A stretch of DNA of 8,437 nucleotides from an uncultured Akkermansia sp. Lineage in GTDB: Bacteria; Verrucomicrobiota; Verrucomicrobiia; Verrucomicrobiales; Akkermansiaceae. Below the pieces are notes generated by a model. The model was not told the DNA's origin, made no database searches, and saw only the letters and a list, made by a program, of their open reading frames with translations. This document shows positions 1-5,634 of the stretch, piece after piece. A program made the translations under genes and the position numbers. The stretch covers positions 1 to 8,437 of the forward strand of contig CAJGCY010000112.1 in NCBI GenBank assembly GCA_904501955.1. Direction: 5' to 3'. Position 1 is the stretch's first letter. Every line of letters starts with the position of its first letter.

Positions 1-64
1 ACCCGCATACCGTCTCGGCAGGCCTCGACTGGCTGCGGGTTCTGAGTTTCTTTTTCTTTCGTTT
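1..64 (+). terminator. Possible intrinsic terminator for a plus-strand gene left of the window
   Basis: ACCCGCA at 1-7 pairs with TGCGGGT at 34-40, and a pyrimidine run rich in T follows (41-64). This could end a gene converging on K1. The loop is long (26 bases) and the T tract is broken by C and G, so this is tentative. Confidence 0.25.
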
Positions 65-168
65 CCTAGGGCTTACGCCCTAGGCTAAGTTAGGTCACCC
101 GCTGACGCGGGTTCAAAATTCCGCTCACCTTCGGTTCGCAAACACCCCTTCAACTTCCGATTTATCGC
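65..168 (-). repeat. Structured inverted-repeat element, left copy
   Basis: Read on the minus strand from 168 it contains: an 18-base box GCGATAAATCGGAAGTTG; 8 variable bases; a small hairpin TTTGC-GA-ACC-gaa-GGT-GA-GCGGA (142-119); hairpin ACCCGC-GTCA-GCGGGT (112-97); a GACnnAnnTTAG linker; and hairpin CCTAGGGC-GTAA-GCCCTAGG (84-65), which carries a GNRA-type loop in this strand. It begins 24 bases after the K1 stop and would form the 3' end of that mRNA. The hairpins are followed by A-rich, not T-rich, sequence on this strand, so it is not a standard intrinsic terminator. Element family not recognised. Confidence 0.75.
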
Positions 169-192
169 GCGGGGAGTTACGGATGGGGGGGC

Positions 193-2553
193 TTATTTTC
201 CTCCTGCTTTGCGGATGAGGTTGGCGCATTCGGTGTGACCTGCTGCCGTTGCCGCTTTGAGCGGGGTGACTCCATCATGATTGGCCCGGTTTATGTTGAT
301 GCCGCGAGCTGCTAGTAAGAGCTTAACACATTCCGTGTGCCCGGCACGGGCGGCGCTGTCGAGCGGGGTGTTGCCGTATTTATTCGCCTTGTTGACGTCA
401 ATGCCGGGGGTTGCGAGTAAGAGTTTAACGCAGGGGGCGTGTCCCTCATAAGCAGCTATGGAGAGAGGAGTTGAGCCCCAAGCTGCTTCTTGATTAATGA
501 GAATTCCCGGGGCTGTGAGCAAGAGCTGAAGGCAGTCTGCATGCCCTTTTTCCGCAGCAATGCAAAGGGGTGTGCGGCCATATTTGTCCGACTTGTTAAC
601 ATTGATACCGGGGAGCGCCAGTAGCAGTTCTAAGCTGTTTTTTCTGCCGTGCATGGCTGCCAAGAAGAGGAGTGTTTCACCTTGAGCATTGGCTGAGTTG
701 ATATCCACGCCGGGACGGGAGAGCAGAAGTTGCGCGCATTCCGTATGACCAAAAGCAATGGCTTCATGGAGGGGTGTATCGCCCTGCCGGTCGGTAAGGT
801 TGCAGTCAATGCCCGGGGCGGCGAGAAGTAGCTTGAGTGCTTCCGTACGATTTCTCCTTGCTGCTCTGAGTATAGGTGTTTCGTTGTCTTTATCTGCTTG
901 GTTGACGTTAATCCCTTCGGCAGCAAGAAGCAGCCTGACGCATTCTGTGTGGCCTTCATTTGCTGCGCAATACAAAGGGGTTTCGTTGTCTTCATTGGCT
1001 TGGTTGACGTTAATCCCTTTGGCAGCAAGAAGCAGCCTGACGCATTCAGTGTGACCATTTTTTGCGGCACGATACAGAGGCGTTTCGTTGTCTTTATCTG
1101 CTTGGTTGATGTTAATCCCTTCTGCCTCAAGAAGTAGCTTAACGCAGTCAATATTACCTTCGTCAGCAGCCAGGAAGAGGGGCGTTTTGCCTGTTGTATT
1201 CGTCGTATTGACATCAACTCCGGCTATAATCAACAGACGTAGCGTTTCCGGTTTATCAACCGCGCTGAGGATGCCTCGATAATAGTCATGGATACCCATG
1301 GCTTTGAGTTGGTTCTGTGCTTCTTCTTTGGCTGCTTGTTTTTGGGCTAATCTCTCCTTTTCCGCTTTTGCACTACGCTCTGACTCTTCCTTTTCATGGG
1401 CAAGGCGCGTTGCCTCCGTTTGCATAAACTCCTCTCGAAGAAGCTTTTCCGTTGATGATTGCGTGTATGAGAGTAAAAGATAGACTCCGACTCCCAGAGC
1501 AGTGAACAAGATGCTGAGCGTGAGTAGGAGGAGGTGCCTTTTGGGCTTTTTTGTTTCTGTATGCTTGTTGCCGGAGCTTGCGCATTCGCTCGTTTCTGAC
1601 CGGGTCAGATAGTTCAGCCACTCTCCGGCAGTTTGCCAGCGCTGAGCGGCGCGAGTAGCCAGTGCAATATCGATGCTTCGGAGCAGTAAGGGGGAGAAAC
1701 GCTTACACAGCTCTTTGTTCTCATACAAGGGAGAGTATAGGGATTCGTCTTCCAAGCGAGCCACGCTTTCCGGGGGCACATTTCCGGTGATGATTCGGTA
1801 GCAGGTGGCGCCGAGGGCGTAAATGTCCGTCCACGGGCCTATTTTGCCGAGAGGTACCATTTGCTCCGAGGGGGTGTAGCCGTGCGTACCCACGATCATG
1901 GTAGAGGTGCGCTCCGTGTGCAAGTCGCGCGCGGTTCCGAAGTCGATGATCATGGGTGAGCCGTCCTCTTGCAACAGAATGTTGGAGGGCTTCAGGTCGC
2001 GGTGCAGCAGGCCTTTGTCATGCAGGTAGCTCAGCGCGCTCAATACGGTCTTGAGAATCGGCAGCAACCAAGCCTCATTCACCGTAGTGGGGGCGGCCTT
2101 GTGCAGCTCTTTCGCCTCGATATAAGGCATCACGTAGTAGGCGGTGCCAAGTGCTTCAAAATCCTCATATACGCGGATAATGTTAGGGTGTTGCAGGTGT
2201 TTAAGGAAGCGCGCCTCATCTTTGAAACGCCTGAGCGTGCTTGCGTATTGCCGATTGGTGTCCCCACTGTCTGTTGCTGTGACCTGCAAGGTGCTTTTGT
2301 TGCGGTAGGCGCAAAATCCCGGGAGATTTTCCTTAATCACCACTTGTTCATCGTTGGTGGTGTTAAGCGCAAGGTAAGTAATGCCGAAACCGCCTTGGCC
2401 TATTTTGCGGAGCAGGCGGTATTGATTCAGTTCTGTGTCGACCGGCAGGGCGGAGCCGTGGGGCATGTGGTCCGCCATGTCCGTCACCTTAACCGTGACG
2501 TCCGCGGAGATAGAGCTCTGATGGTCAGCTTGTGGTTCCTGCGTGTTTTTCAT
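193..2553 (-). CDS. K1: membrane-anchored Hanks-type Ser/Thr kinase with coiled coil and C-terminal ankyrin repeats
   Basis: Predicted protein of 786 aa. The kinase domain spans about residues 45-316: Gly-rich loop IGQGGFG (51-57), VVIKE with the ATP-anchoring Lys74, probable helix-C Glu113, HRDLKPSN (184-191), DFG (204-206), activation segment GTHGYTPSEQ (222-231) and DIYALG with Asp243. All residues needed for phosphotransfer are present, so it should be active. A basic KKPKRH patch precedes one hydrophobic helix (about 340-363), then a charged Glu/Lys/Ala-rich coiled coil (366-417), then about ten ankyrin repeats of 34 residues (428-786) with the pattern TPLxxAAxxGHTECVxLLL. The kinase should be cytoplasmic; the positive-inside rule puts the ankyrin part outside, where it probably binds protein (inferred). 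The frame stays open upstream to 2667, but I start at the ATG at 2553 (MKNTQEP). The extension would overlay the promoter block, and its similarity to the region ahead of K3 is shared non-coding DNA. No Shine-Dalgarno site is visible. Last gene of the array. Confidence 0.9.
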   Translation of the reverse strand: MKNTQEPQADHQSSISADVTVKVTDMADHMPHGSALPVDTELNQYRLLRKIGQGGFGITYLALNTTNDEQVVIKENLPGFCAYRNKSTLQVTATDSGDTNRQYASTLRRFKDEARFLKHLQHPNIIRVYEDFEALGTAYYVMPYIEAKELHKAAPTTVNEAWLLPILKTVLSALSYLHDKGLLHRDLKPSNILLQEDGSPMIIDFGTARDLHTERTSTMIVGTHGYTPSEQMVPLGKIGPWTDIYALGATCYRIITGNVPPESVARLEDESLYSPLYENKELCKRFSPLLLRSIDIALATRAAQRWQTAGEWLNYLTRSETSECASSGNKHTETKKPKRHLLLLTLSILFTALGVGVYLLLSYTQSSTEKLLREEFMQTEATRLAHEKEESERSAKAEKERLAQKQAAKEEAQNQLKAMGIHDYYRGILSAVDKPETLRLLIIAGVDVNTTNTTGKTPLFLAADEGNIDCVKLLLEAEGININQADKDNETPLYRAAKNGHTECVRLLLAAKGINVNQANEDNETPLYCAANEGHTECVRLLLAAEGINVNQADKDNETPILRAARRNRTEALKLLLAAPGIDCNLTDRQGDTPLHEAIAFGHTECAQLLLSRPGVDINSANAQGETLLFLAAMHGRKNSLELLLALPGINVNKSDKYGRTPLCIAAEKGHADCLQLLLTAPGILINQEAAWGSTPLSIAAYEGHAPCVKLLLATPGIDVNKANKYGNTPLDSAARAGHTECVKLLLAARGININRANHDGVTPLKAATAAGHTECANLIRKAGGK
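196..1191 (-). repeat. Tandem 102-bp units encoding K1 ankyrin repeats
   Basis: Nine full 34-residue units plus a partial tenth, each starting at the xTPL tetrapeptide. The units at 988-1089 and 886-987 differ at about 14 of 102 bases by eye, so they are recent duplicates. The other units are more diverged. The 34-residue period is one longer than the common 33-residue ankyrin unit and is kept without drift. Confidence 0.85.
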
Positions 2554-2668
2554 TGACTTACAGTGCTGAAAGACGTGATTCCCTGCGCCGGTGCGGGTGC
2601 TCCCTGCCACAAACATCCCGCCGCCATGCAGTGCATTATAGGGTAACAAATATAGCCTGAAAGTCAAG
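2551..2668 (-). repeat. 118-bp duplicated leader (copy at K1; other copy 7987-8104 at K3)
   Basis: From the start codon to just upstream of the TTGACT, the K1 and K3 leaders align without gaps over 118 bp. By eye there are about 13 mismatches, all in the transcribed leader and none in the 41-bp promoter block. K2 keeps only the start-proximal trace of this leader (minus-strand GGGAATCAC followed by a CTTTTC/CAC-like segment), fused directly behind K3. Confidence 0.8.
2635..2667 (-). promoter_or_regulatory. Candidate promoter for K1, identical to that of K3
   Basis: Read on the minus strand: TTGACT (2667-2662), a 21-base spacer with TATATTTG, then TATAAT (2640-2635), about 80 bases ahead of the K1 ATG. 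It lies wholly in the K2-K1 intergenic gap. The 41 bases 2628-2668 are identical to 8064-8104. K1 could therefore be transcribed on its own as well as by readthrough from K2. Confidence 0.55.
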
Positions 2669-2685
2669 CGCAGAACGTGGGTGCT

Positions 2686-5586
2686 TTATTGCCCCGGCCG
2701 CTGCTGCAAGTCGCGGAGCGCCTGTTGAGCGGCTTGGTTTCCCTGTTCCGCCGCTTTGCGGTACCATTCCATGGCATGCTCCTCGTCTTGTTCCACCCCC
2801 AGCCCCTTCTCGTAGCAACGGCCCAAGTTGTGTTGGGCTTCGGCATGGCCTTGTTCGGCAGCGAGTTTGTACCAAAAAAGCGCGTCCTCTTCATTTTTTT
2901 TAACGCCTTGCCCGTTCAAGTAGCAATTGCCTAAGGCATTGCGCGCGTCGTTATTTCCCTGAGCTGCCGCTCTGTAGAACCACTTGAATGCTTCGGTGTG
3001 TGATTGCTCAACCCCGTCACCGGTGTAGTATAATGAGCCCAAGATGCATTGGGCATCGCCCCAACCTTGCTCAGCTGCCAGGCGGAACCATTTGGCTGCT
3101 TCCTCCTTGTTTTGCGGAACCCCTCTTCCTTTCAGGTAAAAAACGGCTAGGCTATATTGCGCCTCCGCGTCACCTTGAGCAGCTGCTTTTTGGCACCATT
3201 TTACCGCTTCTGCGTCATTTGCCGGGACTCCCAGCCCTTTGCGATAGCATATGCTCAGGCATGATTGAGCCTCCGTATCACCTTGCTCCGCTGCAAGGAG
3301 GAACCACTTCACGGCTTCCTCGTAATCTTGCGGCACACCCCTGCCATTGAAATAGCATAATCCCAGATTATTCTGCGCTACCGCGAGCCCTTGGTTCGCC
3401 GCAAGGCGTAACCATTTGACCGCCTCCGCAGAGTTTTTTCCAACTCCTTCTCCGACCTCATAACATTGGCCCAAGTTATTTTGAGCGTTTGCGTTGCCTT
3501 GTTCAGCAGCAAGGCGATACAGTTCCAGAGCCGTAGTGTAGGATTGTTTGACCCCACGTTCGTAATGATAGCACTGAGCTAATGAGAATTGCGCGCCTGC
3601 ATGGCCTTGCTCAGCTGCGAGGCTGTACCACTTCACGGCTTCTTTATAGTTTTGCGGTACTACAGTGCCTTCCGCGTAGTAATTACCTGTGCGGTTCTGA
3701 GCATCGGAAATTCCCTGTGCCGCGGCCTTGAGGAACCATTCCGCCGCTTTCCGGTCATCCTTCTCAACACCTGTGCCGCGTGCATAGCAGAGGCCTAAAT
3801 TGTATTGCCCCTCAGCGCACCCTTGTTCTGCCGCCAAGCGATACAACTCCGCAGCTTTTGTTGCATCTTTCGGTACTTCGATTCCGTTATTGTAGAAGGT
3901 CCCCAAGTTCACCTGTGCATCTGCATGCCCTTGCTCTGCAGCCAATCGATACCATTTCACGGCCTCCTTGGTATCACGGGGCACGCCCTCTCCGGATAAG
4001 TAGCATGACCCCAGGCTCGTTTGCGCATTGGGGTATCCTTGCTCTGCGGCCAAGCGGAACCATCTTGTGGCTTCTTGGTCGTCTTTTGTGATGCCTAGCC
4101 CCTGATACCGGCACCACCCCATGCAGGATTGCCCTTGCGCATCACCTTGTTCTGCTGCTTTGCGATACCACTTGACCGCTTCTTCTTCATTTTTGTCAAC
4201 GCCATTGCCTTGTTCATAGCGTCCGCCCAGATGGCACTGAGCGCGGGCGAAGCCTTGCTCTGCCGCTTTGGTGCACCACGCTGCTGCTGCGGTGGGGTTT
4301 TTCTCTATGCCGAGGCCGTGCTCCAGCATGATGCTGAGTGCAAACTGGGCTTCCGGTGTGCCTGCTGCAGCTGCTTTTTGCAGCATGGGGATAATTTGCT
4401 CATTCGGGGGCGGAGGAAAATCCTCCGTTTTCGGGAAAACCTTCCCGGAGCAGAGCTTAAGGACGCGCCCTTGGTATTCATCACCGGCGGTTTTGAGATT
4501 CAGTGGCTCAGCCTGCGCCGTAGTAGTCGGCGCGCTGCCGGTGAGGGCGTAAATGCCCCAGCCGGTGAGGGCGAGCAGAGCGGCGGCAGCGGTAGCCACC
4601 GTGATTCGGCGTTTGTAGGAGCAGGGGGCTTGTGATGGGGCCAGGGCATCCATCCACTCCTGCGCGGTTTGCCAGCGGTGCCGGGCGCGGAGGGCAAGCG
4701 CCTTGTCGATGCTTTTCAGCACGTTGGAGGAGAAGCGCTTGAGCAGCTTCGGGCGGGTGGCCAGTGGGGCGTAAGGGTCTTTGCCATCCGTGCGCTCAAA
4801 GGCGCCGGGGGGCAGTGACCCGGTGATGAGCCGGTAGCAGGTGGCACCGAGGGCGTAAATATCCGTCCAAGGCCCGCGGTGGCCGTGCGGGGTGATTTGC
4901 TCGATGGGGGTGTAGCCCGGTGTGCCTGCCATGGAGACGGAGTATTCCGTTTGCAGGGCGCGCGCGGTGCCGAAGTCAATGAGGATGGGCGTGCCGTCCT
5001 CTTGCAGCAAGATGTTGCCGGGCTTCAGGTCGCGGTGCAGCAGTTTTTCGCCGTGCAGGTATTGCAGGGCGGTCAATATCGTTTGCAGGATGGGCAGTAA
5101 CCACGCCTCATCCACCGTGGCGGGGGCTGCCTTGTGCAGTTCTTTGCCGCGGATGTAGGGCATCACGTAGTAGGCAGTGCCCAGCGCCTCGAAGGCCTCG
5201 CGCACGCGCACAATGTTCGGGTGGTCCAGCCGGGAGAGCAGCTGTGCTTCTTCCATGAAGCGCTTGATGGTGTGCGCGTAATTCGCTTTAGAGTCATCAT
5301 CATTCTGCGGGTGCAGGGTGTGCGTCGCGAGGTCGCGGTACACGTAAGAGAAGGGCATATTCTCCTTAATCACCACCTGCTCATGGCTTTGCTCATGTTC
5401 CGCAAGGTAGGTGATGCCGAAGCCACCTTGGCCGATTTTGTGCAGCAGGCGGTAGCCCTGTAACTTTGTGCCCGCGGGCAGGGTCAAGCCGTGGGCTATG
5501 TGGTCCGCCAAGTCCGTCACCTTAACCGTGACGTCAGCGGAGATAGAGCTCTGATGGTCAGCTTGTGGTTGATGAGAGTTTTCCAT
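2686..5586 (-). CDS. K2: membrane-anchored Hanks-type Ser/Thr kinase with C-terminal Sel1 repeats
   Basis: Predicted protein of 966 aa. Kinase domain about 45-315: IGQGGFGITY (51-60), VVIKE with Lys74, Glu113 in MEEAQLL, HRDLKPGN (184-191), IDFGTA with DFG 204-206, GTPGYTPIEQ (221-230) and DIYALG. The helix after the basic YKRR patch (about 328-349, Ala/Leu-rich) is the only membrane segment. After a linker (350-394) come about 16 Sel1-type units, 14 of them a regular 36 residues from residue 434, with the consensus AVKWYRLAAEQGxAxAQxNLGxCYxxGxGVxxDxxE. The protein ends in a Gln-rich tail. Sel1 arrays form superhelical protein-binding scaffolds; used as a kinase ectodomain they would be a sensor or docking surface (inference). 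The ATG at 5586 (MENSHQP) lies 48 bp after the K3 stop with no promoter-like sequence between, so it is probably cotranscribed with K3. No Shine-Dalgarno site is visible. From residue 12 on, the N-terminus matches K1 better than K3. Confidence 0.93.
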   Translation of the reverse strand: MENSHQPQADHQSSISADVTVKVTDLADHIAHGLTLPAGTKLQGYRLLHKIGQGGFGITYLAEHEQSHEQVVIKENMPFSYVYRDLATHTLHPQNDDDSKANYAHTIKRFMEEAQLLSRLDHPNIVRVREAFEALGTAYYVMPYIRGKELHKAAPATVDEAWLLPILQTILTALQYLHGEKLLHRDLKPGNILLQEDGTPILIDFGTARALQTEYSVSMAGTPGYTPIEQITPHGHRGPWTDIYALGATCYRLITGSLPPGAFERTDGKDPYAPLATRPKLLKRFSSNVLKSIDKALALRARHRWQTAQEWMDALAPSQAPCSYKRRITVATAAAALLALTGWGIYALTGSAPTTTAQAEPLNLKTAGDEYQGRVLKLCSGKVFPKTEDFPPPPNEQIIPMLQKAAAAGTPEAQFALSIMLEHGLGIEKNPTAAAAWCTKAAEQGFARAQCHLGGRYEQGNGVDKNEEEAVKWYRKAAEQGDAQGQSCMGWCRYQGLGITKDDQEATRWFRLAAEQGYPNAQTSLGSCYLSGEGVPRDTKEAVKWYRLAAEQGHADAQVNLGTFYNNGIEVPKDATKAAELYRLAAEQGCAEGQYNLGLCYARGTGVEKDDRKAAEWFLKAAAQGISDAQNRTGNYYAEGTVVPQNYKEAVKWYSLAAEQGHAGAQFSLAQCYHYERGVKQSYTTALELYRLAAEQGNANAQNNLGQCYEVGEGVGKNSAEAVKWLRLAANQGLAVAQNNLGLCYFNGRGVPQDYEEAVKWFLLAAEQGDTEAQSCLSICYRKGLGVPANDAEAVKWCQKAAAQGDAEAQYSLAVFYLKGRGVPQNKEEAAKWFRLAAEQGWGDAQCILGSLYYTGDGVEQSHTEAFKWFYRAAAQGNNDARNALGNCYLNGQGVKKNEEDALFWYKLAAEQGHAEAQHNLGRCYEKGLGVEQDEEHAMEWYRKAAEQGNQAAQQALRDLQQRPGQ
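2689..4404 (-). repeat. Tandem 108-bp units encoding K2 Sel1 repeats
   Basis: About sixteen Sel1 units. From 4287 downwards the period is exactly 36 codons until the truncated last unit. The repeated Trp-[Tyr/Phe], AAEQG, AQ and LGxCYxxGxGV positions are what identify the family. Confidence 0.85.
4534..5493 (-). repeat. Near-identical kinase/TM coding block shared by K2 and K3 (partner 6958-7920)
   Basis: The DNA coding for the end of the membrane helix, juxtamembrane patch and nearly all of the kinase domain is close to identical in K2 and K3. The only length change I see is 3 bp: one extra codon in K3 in the Asp-rich loop before SKANYAH. Similarity drops sharply past the membrane helix into the linker. 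This indicates recent duplication or ongoing gene conversion confined to the kinase module. Confidence 0.8.
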
Positions 5587-5634
5587 GGTTGAACCGTGAA
5601 GAAAAGCGTGATTCCCGGAGCGGGCAGGGGGGCT

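Noticed and set aside
1969..2556. Long plus-strand open frames opposite the kinases, here and at 4129-4635 and 7093-7524.
   Set aside because: They are antisense to strongly conserved kinase or Sel1 codons, look low in complexity, have no recognisable domain, and recur only because the sense genes are paralogs.
2554..2667. N-terminal extension of K1 (and 7990-8166 for K3), giving similar peptides in both.
   Set aside because: The extension overlays the shared promoter and leader DNA, so the similarity is explained at DNA level. K2 has no such extension and starts at the aligned position.
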